Part shown: piece after piece, positions 9,913 to 23,873 of the stretch
Numbering within the stretch: the first letter of the stretch is position 1
Layout of the letters: each line of letters opens with the position of its first letter
DNA from: Isoetes taiwanensis
Taxonomy: Eukaryota; Streptophyta; Lycopodiopsida; Isoetales; Isoetaceae
Direction of reading: 5' to 3'
NCBI GenBank assembly: GCA_021234155.1
Contig: JAJEKV010000065.1
Location: forward strand, 4,641,594 to 4,705,593
Length of the DNA stretch: 64,000 bases
Position numbers and translations under genes: made by a program
The notes under the pieces: generated by a model
Seen by the model: the letters and a program-made list of their open reading frames with translations, nothing else
What the model was told of the DNA's origin: nothing
Databases searched by the model: none

Positions 9913-12900
9913 AGCCAAATTTGTCGCATAAGGTATTTTGCAGGTAAGAACACGGCATTTCTAGTGTACTCAACAATTTTGAGGACCACGTCATGTCAAT
10001 ATTTTCTGCACATGGGTCGTGTCTCATGCAAACAATTTAGTTATGATGCATTGTTTATTACCTCAGACATTATTTGAAGCAATATCATGTAACACCAAAT
10101 GGGCTGTGGACAAAAGCTATGGTTAGAATGTGCTATAGTATTATATTTTGGATGTTTCTAACCATACACGATGCTGATGCACTAAGAACACTAACAAATG
10201 TAAGTTTGTCTGGAATAATGCCATTATTTTGCATTTCATTGGAAAGCTTAAGACACAGTTCAGAATGTTCATTTCGAATGCATGCTGCAAGCACCATTCA
10301 AGAAGCCACATCCTGTGATGGCAACCTGTCAAACGAATCCCTTATGCTACCAACCTTTAGCATATATGCACTAAATGTAAATGTATCTAGAATGATTTGA
10401 TAAAGACTTCCATATTTACCTTGCAATTTCCATGTCGAGAACATCCTGCATTCATCTCATTATGCAGCCACGTTATCCTTTCAAACACAAAATGTGCATC
10501 ATTGACAATCCTGCACTTGGCGTTACATAATAATTTTACTGGAAACTAACAGATCCATTTCATATTTACTTCTAATTCTGTGCGCATGAAATCCATTTCC
10601 TCTGCTAAAATTTCAAACAGTTAGGATCACTACTGCAATGCAATTTTAAATTTTAAGTCTCTCATTTCGTTATTGATGCCTCTCTTGCATAGATGTAATT
10701 CCGATTGCCGGTCCATAGGATACGTATCTAAGGTTACAAATTTTAATTTCTTAATTTTCCATTTTCTCCATTAATGGCCATGAATCTGTACGAGGTTTCG
10801 TATACTCTTGAGACCAACCAATGTCGAATATATATCATTTTTTCAACGACTGAATCCATATGTCTATACGCCATCTCCCTTAAGACGTTCCTAAGGAGAG
10901 TATAGGGTAAAACTTACTATGTTTGGGGTTTTGGTTTTGGAACTAGGTATAGGATGTAGTTGCATACTATCGGTATTCTGGATTTAGGATTGGTGTTTTG
11001 CATCCCTGTATTCTTGGTCGGCTTCTTCATAGGTCAGGTCTGCCATGTTAAAATGGCAACTTGTTAGGTGCAAACTTTTATCTTCTCTACATTATTCCAA
11101 ATGAGGTAGGTATCCATGCTTTGTTGCTTCTCCTTCCTGCATCTTCATTATTGTCTTTTTTTTTTCCCTTATAGGAACTATCAACATTCTCCTTTGCCTC
11201 CTTTTGGGACTCTGATACAGAAGAGTTCTTAGTATAAAGATATGCCATCTCCTATGCTCCTTCTCTGTTTGTATTCTAATCAATGTCGGCAAAGGGAAGA
11301 AGAAGAGCTAATTCTACAACCACAGCTCTTATTGTGGGATTAGATGCTCACTTTTACATTTTACTTGAGACATATATGCATATTGCATTGTTGTGCCTTA
11401 CAAATAAGTGCATCTGATCTTTGTGTCTTAAATATCATTTCAATGCAATGAACGTAGATATGCAAGCTTGCAATAGAGATATGCAAGCTTTCAATATGAA
11501 TGCTAGACGTCATAATTAGTGTATCCATGGCAAAGAAAGAACTCGATTTTGAAGCTCTATTGTGTATGTTCCATTTGCAGATGCAACTGGCATCTGTTCA
11601 TTCAACTTCTTTTCTGACAGTTGAGACATGTCTATGTCATATTTGTATTAGAGCATGAACATAATTAGGCATGAGTATGGCATTAGTGGCCACGATTTCC
11701 ACGACCTTAAATATGCAATGTAAACCTAAACTTGCAATATTGTTACCCTCCTAGGATCTATTCCTTATGCTTTTAAAGATTTTTTCAGTAATTCAATTTC
11801 AAAATATTTGATCAATAATAATGGACAAAATTGCACCACAAGCAACAGAGCATAGTGTAAAAATTTTTGCTCAAACTTGAGATCCTCGTTCATATTTTAG
11901 GACCGCACAGGTCGATTTCTTTTGTTATGTACCCACTGAGCATATTTAAGCGGATGCAACATTGAAGTCCATGCCATTATCAAAGACTTCTCTATTTGCA
12001 AACTTAGTATCAAACCTTTTTGGCTAAAGATGTGCAGACGAATCCCAAGGTTCAGCTCCTGCATGTTCTTTCCCCTCTCAAGGATGTCCAGAATTGAGAT
12101 CTGTTCGACTTAGCACAAAACTTCTTTTGCAGCGGGTTGGAGAAGAGAAATGTTCGCGGTGGCCGCAAGGCCGCCGCGATAAATTTCTTGTATTGTATAA
12201 TTATTGAAATATACTTTTCTAAAGAATATTCTAGAGATTATAGCTGATAATCTCACGAATATGCTGTTTCAGTGAATATTCCAGAGATTATCTCTTTGTA
12301 TCAGAAATCACTGCTCTGTTTTTAGCTTCGGTCCGACAGTTCAGCTTTCTTCCAGCATCAAATCACTTTCGTTCTGGCATCAGATCACCAAAATGTTGTG
12401 TATTACACCTTAAATTATCTCTTTTGCTTATGGATTGTAGCATCGTCTTCTAGATTGTTGCCCAAATCTTTGTAATGTTGTCCTGTAATCCTCATTTTGA
12501 GCAGTCCAATAAGCAAATTGGAAGCATGACCTGTTTTGCATCGAAAGTAAGTATCTGTATTTCTTTCTTCTTCTTTTGGTGATCCTTTGAGATAGCATTT
12601 GATTTTGGGTTCTGTTTCTTCCCATTCGAAATTTGTGCAGATTGGAGAACTAGAACTGTGCTGATCTTGCTCAGAATTGGTCGATTTCCTTCGCTCCCCG
12701 TCTTCACTAGAATGTTGAAGAGTGATATTAGTGTTGAGTGGATCTAAGGCCCGATGCTACTATTTTTCGAGCAGATTGCGTTCCCACTGTTGCTTAGGAA
12801 ATGCCATTGATAATTCCTCACCAATTCATAGTGGACTTTGAAACTCTGCACAATCCAAATTTAAAATGTATGGACGGAACAATCTTTTTGGTTCTGGCAG

Positions 12901-15530
12901 TTTCAGCTCCGTTGCTCTAAGGATTTGCATTATGGATTTTTCTGCTCGGGCATGGGTTTAAGGGAGATGAACCCTTCCCTCTTAGGGATCAAGGGCCTAT
13001 AATTCCCTCAAGGGGAGGGTTAACCTCCTCTTCTTGTCCCTAGGAGTGAGGTGTCCAAACAAAGTCAATGTCCAAGTCTCACCCTCCTATCATTGCCAAG
13101 CAGGGTTGGAAATTGAAGGGCCGACCTTACTCTTTTTTTAAGGTCACTCTTAAAATTGTACTTTTAAATTGTATGGCATAATTTACATTAGGGTTTGCAT
13201 TGTTAGTCTAAAAGTAACAAAGCACGAGCCCCCCCCTCCCCTCCCCTAAACAACGCACACACAATATTTATATAAAATATAAAGATTATATAAGCATCAT
13301 TGATCATTTAAAACATAAGAGTTTAAAACATGAGAGTTAAATATATATAAATCATATGAACATCGTAAATTTTCAGAAAATAAGTATATCAATGCTCATT
13401 TAAGTCGAGCATTCTTGGATTCTTCTTCACATGTCAAAGTTTAAAAGTGCCATCAACATCAAGCTTCTCTTCTTCTGGTAAAATTTCCTAACTTTTATAA
13501 TAGAAAAAAATTAGCATTTTGGAAGTGTTGATTTACCTCGTTGCTATTCAATAGTTTGATCAATTTTAAGGTTGTCACTTGCATGCATATTGTTATATTG
13601 GATTTTTTTATGATGTTTAGGTGGCTTGGATAGGTATAGGTGTCAAGTGAAGTTTTGCATGTCTAAGGCATAACATGTACCTTGTATAACAATCAATAAT
13701 TGATGGATATTAGTTTTGTCATTTTTAAGCTTGAGTGGAGCTTTGAATAAGGCTTATTTTTTTAAGAATAGAATAGATTTTTATGAGGCATATACATATT
13801 GGCGTTGTTGAATTTTTCGTCTTGGTTTAAGGGACAAATTCTTCATTGCTTAAGGCTTGAGAGGTCCATAAATGGACACCCCTCCTTATGGTGCAATTTT
13901 AATGCCACTAAGCACATAATGTGATGGCAATAGTGACATGCAAAAAAACATGATGGATCTGTTGACATGTTGAAGTCATCCTGACATGACACGAGACACG
14001 ACATAATGGCAATATTGAAGTCATGTTGTGTGACATGTGGATACGAACTAATATTTATGGCATATCATAAATATTAGTTGTATCTAGGTTAAATAGTTAC
14101 TACATTGGAACTTCAAAGTAGACAATGACAACATGGAAAAGATAGGATTGACTATGTTAGGGTACAAATCTTACACTTTTAAAATACTAAGTGATATTTG
14201 CATTTTTTATTTAATGTGCAAAGTCTAATGAATTATGGAAGATGGTATCACATTGGCCATATTTTATAGATAGATAGATGTAATGTGATATCGGCATCGA
14301 AGCACGGAAGTGTGATTCATATAAGCACATAAGTGTGATTTATATAGGGTGGTGCCAAAACATCTGGTGCATGATTCCGCATTATTCACGTTTTTTCTTA
14401 ATCAAAGTCTAATGAATTATGGCATCTAATTATATGTGATTCATATAAATTCATCGAAGGTGATTCACCTATGATTCTAAGAAATAGTCGAAGATGTGCT
14501 CATAAGGTGATTATGACTTACATAAAACCATTTAAGATGTGCTCATATAATATATCATTGAAAACAGAGATCCTCCAGTGTTCCCGATACCAGATCCATA
14601 CAATAAACAATTGAGGAAACATGAACTTTTTTGGCATGAACAGTGTTTTCGAACCGAATTCATATATTAGCCGAAATAGTAAATTTTTTGGCGTGAACAG
14701 TGTTTTTGGCAAAGGCCGAGACCAGAACTTCAAATCCAATTCTGCACAACACAAGCAATGCATCAAATTATTCATCGTAAATTTGGATGTGTTCTATATA
14801 GCTCATACATAGATTTAAAACCATAGTTTTGCAGCTAGCTTAGTCTAAATACAACATTTAATCCAAACAAGAATGTTTGGCAACAAAATAGACCTTGAGA
14901 GTAAACTAGAATCTTATAGCTCATTATACCTTATCCTTTCGTTTACTTCCTGCGTGCTTACATATGAATATAGAAGATTTGGAATCCATTCCTAAAATTA
15001 GATTCTACATACTACTAATTGGTGGTTGATGAAGAACTGTACTGACAAAAACTGATATACATTAAACATTGTCTACTTGTAAATATGAGATTATCCAAGT
15101 TTTTTTCTCATAGAAGACACTTCTACAAACATAGTAATAGGTAGCAAATTTTATTACCTCAAAATGCAATGGAAATTTTATGTAATCATATACAGCAGTG
15201 GGCTGCACCTGTAGATCTAGCTTTTGTGTTGGAAAATTGGGAATAGCTGCCATCTTAGATGTTAAGCAGTAATGAAGTTCATTTCCATCTGATATCTTCG
15301 CAGTAAATAGATTGAAAGAATGCTCTCTCAATTTGAACTATTGGCCGATGTTAAAACGGAATAATGAAATAACATATGAAAACTAATTAGCTATTTCTTT
15401 CTCATCAATGAAAAGAGAGAACCTCGTGGCACATAGGATAGGTTAGAATTAAGGTGAGGTTCCTAAAACTAAACTCTAATCTAAACGAAGAGATAAAGAA
15501 ATATAACAGAAAGAGGGATTATTTTATGAG
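9913..15530. other. Long AT-rich gene-free stretch
   Basis: I find no protein with recognisable motifs on either strand; frames of 60-108 codons occur as expected by chance. Local structure includes a GC-rich hairpin at 12155-12178, the motif GAATATTCYAGAGATTAT twice (about 12224 and 12279), a C-rich run near 13230, GATA-type microsatellite near 14270, and the motif GGCRTGAACAGTGTTTT twice (about 14633 and 14690). No LTR, tRNA or rRNA is seen. Confidence 0.4.
12155..12178. repeat. GC-rich perfect-type hairpin in AT-rich DNA
   Basis: CGCGGTGGCC and GGCCGCCGCG are complementary with one G-T pair and flank a GCAA loop. The flank GATAAATTTCTTGTATTG read on the minus strand resembles the sequence around 1440-1475, suggesting the end of a shared transposon family. 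Confidence 0.6.
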
Positions 15531-15539
15531 GTCCTTAAC

Positions 15540-15870
15540 CTTGAGACGTTGAATGCGTTGTATATAGTCATTTGAAGCCTTGAAATTTGGAGTCTGCAAG
15601 TGGTTTCTTCAGTCTATCTGCTAGTTGTTTTTCAATGAGCAATACTGGAAAGTGAGAGGATTGATTTGGACTTGTTCTCACAAAATAGAACTATATGTCC
15701 AAGTGTTTGATTTTATGATGCCACTTATAATGTTGGAATATGTACTTGAAAATCTTGAAACAAGAGGAGTATCCAAATCCTCTCTTTGTCCCTATGTACA
15801 GAGCCCTTAACTCTGCTTCAATGCTCAGGTGATGACATTGTTTTCAAAGAAGAAACATACCATGTGATGC
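15540..15870 (-). mobile_element. Ty1/copia RNase H-end remnant
   Basis: Read on the minus strand, the end of copia pol can be followed. A segment around 15800 resembles the region before the conserved Asn-Gln-Ser stretch. HHKIKHLDI near 15700-15680 is followed by FYFVRTSPNQS, and EKQLADRLKKPLADSKFQGFK near 15620-15560 corresponds to the usual ADxxTKPL...KF end of copia pol. Stops and frame changes interrupt it. The LTR that should follow cannot be delimited. Confidence 0.6.
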
Positions 15871-15899
15871 ACTTTCTATAGTCATGATCACTTCCTGTC

Positions 15900-18370
15900 A
15901 TGTCTACATCTGTATGCAGGTTTAAAGAGGGTCTGCACTCTTTATTGTATAGCATATCTTCCGTCAGGGTACTCCTTTTGATCGTATACACGATACTCCT
16001 TCTAGCATGGTGTTATGCAAATGAATCGTACTCTCAAGTCAAATGCCAAGGTAAATACATGATACACCATGCAAGCATTAAAAACAAATATACCGGATGC
16101 TGGATGGCAGAATGCTAAATAAAGCAGAAATGCAGATAAATTCAAATTTTTAATGCATTGAAAGCATGCACCATTACAGGTGCAGAACAGATTAGAGCAG
16201 AGAAAACATATCCAAATGTACGAAAGGACACATGCTCTAATTATGCCAAATATACTTTAAAAAGAAAAAAGAATTCAGAAAATAAGCAGATAGGCCAGCT
16301 AATATGCTAAAAGATGGAACATTGAAAAGCAACCTTGGGAACTAGTGAATTTTAGAGGACCACTCCAATTGTATACTAACATTGCAAATTTTGAAAATTG
16401 CAGATTCCAAAAATCTTCTTACACATCATTATTTGAGTCTCAACATTGGATGCCCAAGTTTTATGAAACATCGGGCCCGTATCTTGTTTCTATGAGATTT
16501 TCCAAGACATCACCTTTGGCTTTGGTATTGTTGGCCACAATACCCAGTCCCATCCAACACATTTTGATTCTGAGGTTGTGCTCAAGGATCTGATTGCTCA
16601 GCCTCCATGAATATTATCACATAGTGTGATGGCAGCTTTCCATTACAAAAGATTGTGTTGATGACGGAAGCAAAAGAGATGTTGATAAGAGACAAACCTG
16701 TTTCTTTCTTTGCCTCACGAGCTACATAATCTTCCCACGTTTCCCCTGCAAATAATTAATAGAATAGAAAATGAAGAAGGAAAGTCTTGTAAAGGTGCAA
16801 ATACTTAAGTTCAGGAAGGGTAGATATTATTTTAAGTTCAAGAGAGATGGGTTTTATAGCAACAAATATTAAAGAAATGAAATGGCATATGTAATAAAAA
16901 AGATGAGAAGGTGACATAGTTTGCCATAAGATTTGTTAAAACTCAAATTCTAGATGTTGCATCTGAGATATTATACAGGGCAGGCACAGAAAAAAAAAAG
17001 ACATCATCTTAGGTCATTAGGGCCATATACAGTGCACAACACAACGTAGACCATAACAAACTTTTTTTTATCATAGTAATAGTAAATACAGGTGGAAAAT
17101 TTTCCTAGAATAGACCAAGTGTACAGGTCAAGCAAGATGTTAAATTATTTATCTTCAGGACATCCAAGACCTTGATTGGGATTCCGATCAATGGATATTG
17201 AAATTTGAAGAGGCAGAAGTGGATTTCATAACTTATACCCCTAGAATGGGAAGGATTATGCAAGCAATAATAAATAGTGACCTATCTAAGCTATTCAGAA
17301 TGCTAGAAACTCATGGGAGATTACCTGGCCAGATTGTGAAACAGGAGCCTGCATGCTAAGACAAAACCACCTTTGGCTCCTCGAGAATAACATTACCATG
17401 TCCGAGGATCCATCCATTACCTCGGGCATTCATCCTTTTTGCTGTAGTGTGAAGGATTGCCCATTTTTGGAACCTGTAAGACAATTGGGATAGAAAATCC
17501 GGCAAAATATTTGGTTTGCTTGTAAGCTCGCACTATAAACTTCAATCCTTGTTCTTTTAGTCAATGCATCATTAACAACCCAGATTTAGATACTGAATCG
17601 TGAGCTTGATCGGGAAGGCGGGAACCAAAAAGGGCTATTAAGAACATGCAAGAGTCATTGCGCCCAGCAAACTTGACTCAGGTGGCGACATAGCTGCAAA
17701 GGAACTTTCACGACTTATGCATTTGTGCATATAAACAAACCCTTTTTTTCTTTGTTACAAAGCCTGAACATGAGCATATCTGGTTCATATGAAGGACCAA
17801 AATGAAGTTAGAGAAGGAAAATCTGGCTCTAATTGAACCGTAATGGATCCTCAGCATAATCTTCTACAAGATCCTCTGTCCTGTTAAATTGCACGCAGAA
17901 ACTTCCCATCCTTGGGTTCAAATCCGTTAAAACCATATCCTATTCTACAAGATCCTCTCTCCCGTTAAATTTGCCTACAAAGGATTTTTTTTTTTTACGC
18001 CCACGACCTAACCATGCCTACACCCTTTTTTCTCGCAATTCTAGCCTATCCATCGTCGCGTACCACCTCAAAAGAAAAGCGATGTGGTATTATTTCCACC
18101 GTTAGATGTTGATTTTTCGAGATCTATGGCCAGGGAAAATAGAAATAGCCCCCAAAATAGACACAGAGATACGAGGGGACCCTACGTCGGCAAGCATCTC
18201 GATTACCTGTTTCATCACGTCGGCAAAGCTGATTCCTGTACCATTTCTCTTCCCGCTCTTAGCTTTCCCTCTTAGCTTTCTCCTTTGGTGGTCGTTCTCG
18301 TTTCCCTCTGGTTTTTAATTTTTGTTTTTAAAGAACGGAGAATGAAGCAAATGCAAGCTCGAGCTACATA
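15900..18370. other. Gene-free stretch
   Basis: No supported gene. The minus-strand continuation of the copia copy may extend a few hundred bases here, but I could not follow a domain. 16700-18000 is AT-rich with no structure seen beyond A and T runs. Confidence 0.35.
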
Positions 18371-18373
18371 TTC

Positions 18374-18448
18374 TGGGGTTTTGCCTTCCTCCGCCTCTCC
18401 GAACTCAATGCTTTGGGGTTTTTCCTTCCTCCGCCTCTCCGAACTCAA
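18374..18448. repeat. 40-bp tandem duplication
   Basis: TGGGGTTTTGCCTTCCTCCG and the following CCTCTCCGAACTCAA are repeated with a 40-bp period and one or two changes. The block lies in a pyrimidine-rich stretch. The 70-93-codon plus-strand frames that cross it are not recognisable proteins. Confidence 0.9.
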
Positions 18449-18957
18449 AAAGTTATGGATCCGAAAAAAGGGTTTTAAATGTCGACTCGGTTCAAGTGGC
18501 GACCTGGTTCATGGCCATTTGCCTCATGGTTTATCTGCTCCCTGCGATTTTCCTCTCAAAACGTAGTTGGATTTGTGTTTTGCATGAATTGGATTCTGCA
18601 CATCTTTTCTCAAGGAGCTTTTGCTTCCTAGCATACACGGTTGGATTCTCCTTCAATTATTTCAGATTATATATAGGAATTGTGCAATTTGAAAATTGCG
18701 CAGAATTCCAAATTCAACCAGGGCAACAATGATTTGGTAAGCATCCAAATAAGATCTGAATATCCAGGCAATGGTCCTTATTTCCAGGTTCTTATTGCAA
18801 AGCTGGTTGCATGCTGATAATCAGAGGGCAATCCAGCTGTGTTACGGTCCATATAATATGCAAGCACCTTCATCCAACTCTCTCCAACAGATCGTAATGA
18901 CTTCATACACAACAAAGGCAAAGAAATTGCAGATCATTCTTTCTCTCTGATCCTTTT

Positions 18958-20190
18958 CAATCCTCAACATGGTGAGCCTGTATCTTCTTTTATTCTATCT
19001 GTGTTCTTATTTACAGCATGCACCCATTTTTATTAAAGTGGCAAGTAAACTTTGCTCAAGCTCCTAAAGTGTCCTCTTAATTGAGCAATAAGCAATGAAA
19101 GGAAAGGAAAATAACAGGACTTACACTGTAGTTTTTGCAGAATTGGTGACAGAGGCATGTTCTTATATTGGACTTATTGTGCGTGACGACGATCTTTATC
19201 TTTGGTCTTCTTGTTCCCGTTGTTTTGATCTTCACCAGCTCATTATTTGAGGTCAACTCTACTGTTATCTATGATTGCAGATACTGAAGGACATGCCCTC
19301 CATGCGGTATAAATCTTGCCACTTCATCAATGGCTTTATAGTGGAGAAAGTATTCATCAAATGCCCAATACAGGAGCTTGCAGTTTGCACAAAAAGAGGT
19401 TGATTTTGTAGTGAAAGTACTTTAACTAGCTGTCTTTCATCCCATGCACCTGCTACAGTCAGCTTAAGCTTCTTCCACAGAAGCGGTTTCCAAGCTACTA
19501 CCAACAAGCGATTGGATTCACATAGCTAGCCATGCCTTTGTCAACTCCAGCTTCCCATGTGGAGCCATAGTTCTGGGGCAGCCCTTGATTATTATCCAGC
19601 AAGCTGACAACCACCACCAAAGCAATTCTGGGAAAAGAGGACCTGAGTTCACAATACCTTTAATTGTAGAAGACATGTTCACATTTGAGAGTCATGAGAC
19701 TTATCAGCTTGGTGTTGATGCTGAGGAAAGAAAGACATGTAAAGTACAAGGAGTACAAAACAAAGAGCAAGGGTGGTAATATTGATTTCAATCCTCAACA
19801 TGGTGATCATGTTCTGTGTTCTTATTTACAGCAAAGCATTCTTATCCTTCTTTTGCACCCATTTTTTTTAAAGTGGCAAGTAAACTTTGCTCAAGCTCCT
19901 AAAGTGTACTCTTAATTGAGCAATAAGCAATGAAAGGAAAGGAAAATAACAGGACTTACACTGTAGTTTTTGCAGAATTGGTGACAGAGGCATGTCCTTA
20001 TATTGGACTTATTGTGCAGCGGACGCATCTTTATGCTGGTCTTCTTGTTCCCATTGTTCTGATCTTCTCCAGCTCATTATTTGAGGTCAACTCTACTGTT
20101 ATCTGTGATTGCAGATACTGAAGGACATGCCCTCCATGTCGGTATAAATCTTGCCACTTCATCAATGGCTTTATAGTGGAGAAAATATTC
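18958..20190. repeat. Direct segmental duplication (two ~390-bp copies)
   Basis: Copy 1 (18958-about 19350) and copy 2 (19789-about 20190) share TCAATCCTCAACATGGTGA at the start, a long block including AGGACTTACACTGTAGTTTT, and TTCATCAATGGCTTTATAGT near the end. They differ by point changes and by small deletions in copy 2. About 440 bp lie between them. The ends do not carry TG...CA, and no primer site or polypurine tract flanks the inner segment, so I do not call this an LTR pair. Its content is unrecognised. Confidence 0.85.
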
Positions 20191-20405
20191 ATCTATTGTA
20201 TTTCAGCTCTTTGCATTCTATCTTCTTGTAATTCAGTCAGATTTGAAATGCTCATCTATAGATAGCTCCAGGAATGTATAGTGCAGACCACATTTGACAC
20301 CCGCCGAAGATATATATTTCAGTGAAAACAAGATGCATCACTATATAGTCCGATGCTTAGGAAATGCACATAACTACAAGGCTTTCTAAATCCGGAGTCC
20401 ACAAA

Positions 20406-20530
20406 GTTTTTTAAATCCAGAGCCCACAAGGTTTTGCAATTCCAGGTTAATAAAGTTCAATCCAACGAGGTTTTCTAAATCCAGTGCCCACAAGCTTTTG
20501 CAATTCCAGGCTAATAAAGTTCAATCCAAC
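20406..20530. repeat. 64-bp tandem duplication
   Basis: Two adjacent units share TGCAATTCCAGG followed by TAATAAAGTTCAATCCAAC, with a few substitutions. A third partial unit may precede them at about 20380. Confidence 0.85.
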
Positions 20531-22730
20531 ATGCTCCAATCCAAGTGAGTCCTCATCCAAAATGTAGCACTTATGTGCTTTTCAATCAAAATGTTGATTT
20601 CAAAATGATTGCTTACTCGGTTTTGGAACAGGTGAAATTTTTCATTTCTTTGAAAACAGGTTAATCAGACTTTGTGCTAGAGGACAACATATTACTCTAG
20701 TTTACATTTGTTCACAGATCAATCAATATATTTACTCTAGTTTACTTTTGCTCAAACAAATCACTCTACTTTTGGAACTCTGTCAATAATAAGAATGGAG
20801 TATATTTCTATGACAAGTTCAATGAGTACATTTAGAGGCTTTTGTTTAGCCAAAGTACCTAGCCAAGATGGCTACTAGAAAATGATGGGTCCAAATCCCA
20901 TAGTCTAACTGTTATTTCTCCATATCTTATATTGCTCCATATTCTAGTAACGAACACAATAAGAATTAGATACACGACTCTTTCTATCTACATGTATTGG
21001 AACATTGCATCTTTTTGGAATTCAAGCATGCAAGCATATGCTAATAAGTAATACGAAGACATGTTTCCATATGCCTAGTATAAATGCAATAACAATTGGC
21101 ATTTGATGTGATCCGAACAATCTTTTAGAATGCCCAATATTATTACAGAATATTAGAGGAATCCAGTTATTGCTCTTTCAAATATCTGAAATAACATCTT
21201 GACCTTTTCCAAGGCCCCAAAGGGCCAAAATTTTATAGCATGAACTATTATCCCATACACTTATAGTAAAATTTCCCTAAAGCTCCTTCTATTTGCATGT
21301 ATGTTCATACAAGGAGTGACTAGTACAGCGAGATCCTTTTTTTAATGTACAATACATATATGAAATTGACACCATTAAATACAATTTCTTGAAATCTTAA
21401 TGTATTTTTTAAATTTGTTTTATGCCACATCCCATTTTGTGAGAGCATACCTAAATGTGGATCACTATCTATGATTTAGAGGCTATCGATCAAAATACAA
21501 CAACTTTATGCACCCATAATGAAGATGTCCAGCACTACACTAAATACCCGATCCACAAGATATTCCCTCAAAGTCAAGTGAAGACCGTCAATGTCGAAAC
21601 TAATGTCTCAAGGTTTCAAACTAGATTATCCATGTCAGCATATGATTTTCCCACCATTGCAGCAAGTCAAGGTACAAGTCAAACTTATTACAATTTTAAT
21701 AATTTTATGCAAACAAATGAACCAAAATTGGCTATTACAGTCATATCCTCTTATGCTCCACCGCCACAGCACAAGAACGACTACATCAGGAAGAGCCCTA
21801 CAGAGCCATCTCCACAAGGTATAGCCATACAGAAAATATGAAGCTATTTCCACAAAGATATGGACCAGCTTTGGCTCAAGAGTCCTCCACAAAAATTAAT
21901 CTTCACAAGAATTAATCTTCACAGATGCAGTTTCATAATCATGGCAAGCAAGGAGCTTTATACACGCCAGTGGAAATCTGCAAATTTGGACCAAGAATCG
22001 ATGCTTTCAATCTGATGCCCGAGAACTGTTGCCTTAATCCAGATGCCAACTGCTTATTCTCATCTCTACGCCTTTTAAGAACTGGCCAGAGAACATGCAA
22101 AATCAACACCTTCAAAAGAAACAAGAAACCCTAGATCTTCGCATCTACCAGAAATCATGAGAAAGCATACAAAAAGGAAGCAAGAACAAGCAAAAAGCAG
22201 CCGTCCACATCTGCCTCGGCCTTATCTTCGATGCATGGAGTCCCTTCCTTCAACTGGTCACAGGCATCATGACCTGCAGCTTTCATCCCTAGATGTACAA
22301 AAAAAGCCTTTCTTAAAAAAACTTCCTTTAAACTATCGATCTTCTGTTTTCTCTCACCCAAATCCAGATCGAGCCGTCCAACGTCAGCATAATACGTATT
22401 CACATACGAATACATCGAAAAAACCATGACAAATCTTATGGTATCCGATACCCAAATTATATTTTGGGAACCTTATCACAAGAACAAGTGTTGCAAACAT
22501 GGCTAAATGATCCATCTTTCCACGATCTTCCATTCGTAGTAGTTGGCTGCACAGTCATCATAACAACAAACATCGATGTCACACCCAAAATAGTGACTTC
22601 TCCCTAAGTAATTGTCCTCTTCAATCCAATCCAATTCAATTTATATTACTTTGCCCCAATTTCCCTGCCCCTTTATTTTCTATGGCCTCTGGCGTGCCTT
22701 TTTGCTAGTTTTTTTTTTTCGGTTAAAATA
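20531..22730. other. Gene-free stretch with one 128-codon open frame
   Basis: The frame 21455-21841 (plus, 128 aa) is open and Thr/Gln/Asn/Pro-rich but has no known motif. A noncoding block from about 21210 to 21430, starting AAGGCCCCAAAGGG, is related to 35365-35620. Overlapping frames of 90 codons on both strands at 22155-22429 are not recognisable. I make no gene call here. Confidence 0.35.
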
Positions 22731-22732
22731 AA

Positions 22733-22893
22733 GCTTTTAGATGCTTCTCACTTTGAAGGTATTCTTGAGGCACGAACTGGGTCTGATGCGGTAAGGTTTT
22801 GTATAGAAATGGTGGAGCAGAAATTGCGAGCTACAGGGGCTTTTGCTAGAAAAAATCAAGTAAAGGGTGGAGAATTTGGTTGCCCGCGGGCGG
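22733..22893 (+). other. Possible orphan exon, unrecognised
   Basis: One plus-strand frame reads smoothly for about 50 codons, including LLDASHFEGILEARTGSD and IEMVEQKLRATGAFARK, with amphipathic helix-like composition. It ends at a stop near 22890. I do not recognise the family and see no flanking exon. Chance cannot be excluded. Confidence 0.2.
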
Positions 22894-23873
22894 AATAGTG
22901 AAGTTCCCACTCATATATAGCTCTAGCTTTAAAAATGGCAAGTTGCATCCATCCTCTATAGTTCGGAAATCATCCATTTGAATAATGACGAGCCCCAATG
23001 TTTTTCTGAGCTTCAAAATCTTGTTGAACAACAAAGATTTCGGCATCAGAAACAGGGCATAAATTGCCCTTTTGCAGAGCATAGGTTGAAGAATAGAGCT
23101 GAGATATGGCGGGGCTATCTCATTCTTCGAAAATAGCATTGTTCCAATGGAAATCACATTAGAACCGCAATTCCTCACCATGGATGGTTCATCGGCTGCC
23201 GGAGCTCTGTTTTGAGCATGGAGTAATATGCCGGAAGATATAATGTGGTTTTTTTTTTTGTCTGCTACAAATTCCCCTGTTCTTCATGACATTCAAAATT
23301 TTTGTCTAGCGCTGTACCTGACACCGTGAATTCATAAGTTATCTCTCCAGCATCGAAAAAGGCCTAGAAGGGAAGGAAGATCTCGAGCAAGGGAAGATCG
23401 ATTGCATGCGATGTTCTTCATCATGCACCAAATTTTATTTTTCTCCACGGTTTATTGACCTAGATTAGGATCCAGTGATATAAGAAAAGGCCAAGTCATG
23501 ATTTAAGACACGTGGATAGACTAGGCTTTCAGATAAGGTGACACCTAGGGTTGGGCTGTTCAGGGCTCCAAATTGGGGGATTCCTCCCCAGAATTTCCGC
23601 TTAAGTTTGTTAAAATCCGGTTTCTAGAATAGATGCCAGAAAATTTCTGGTCAAAATTTTGTAAAATACTCGTTAAATCCAGCAAATTAGAGGATATTTT
23701 CTTAAAAAACTAGTAAGTAGCAATAAAGCACAGCATTTTGCCGGTTTAAGCAAAATCTAATCTGGAGGCCTGGGGCTGTTGCGCAAAAAAAAAAAACAAT
23801 CTTAGTACTAAGCCTACCAAGAATACACTTAAACCACAAGAGACTAATTAATAGAGGCTTAATTATGTATAAG

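Noticed and set aside
18958-20190. A TRIM-type mini LTR element
   Set aside because: No TG...CA ends, primer site or polypurine tract at the repeat borders.
21455-21841. 128-codon plus-strand frame as a gene
   Set aside because: Open but unrecognised, no exon neighbours, biased polar composition; kept only as a note in the gene-free stretch.
22155-22429. Overlapping 90-codon frames on both strands
   Set aside because: Mirror frames with low-complexity content, no motif and no splice partner; treated as chance.
22846-23181. 111-codon minus-strand frame that resembled an organelle mTERF-like protein at first sight
   Set aside because: No repeated motif with proline spacing could be followed and flanks do not continue the similarity.
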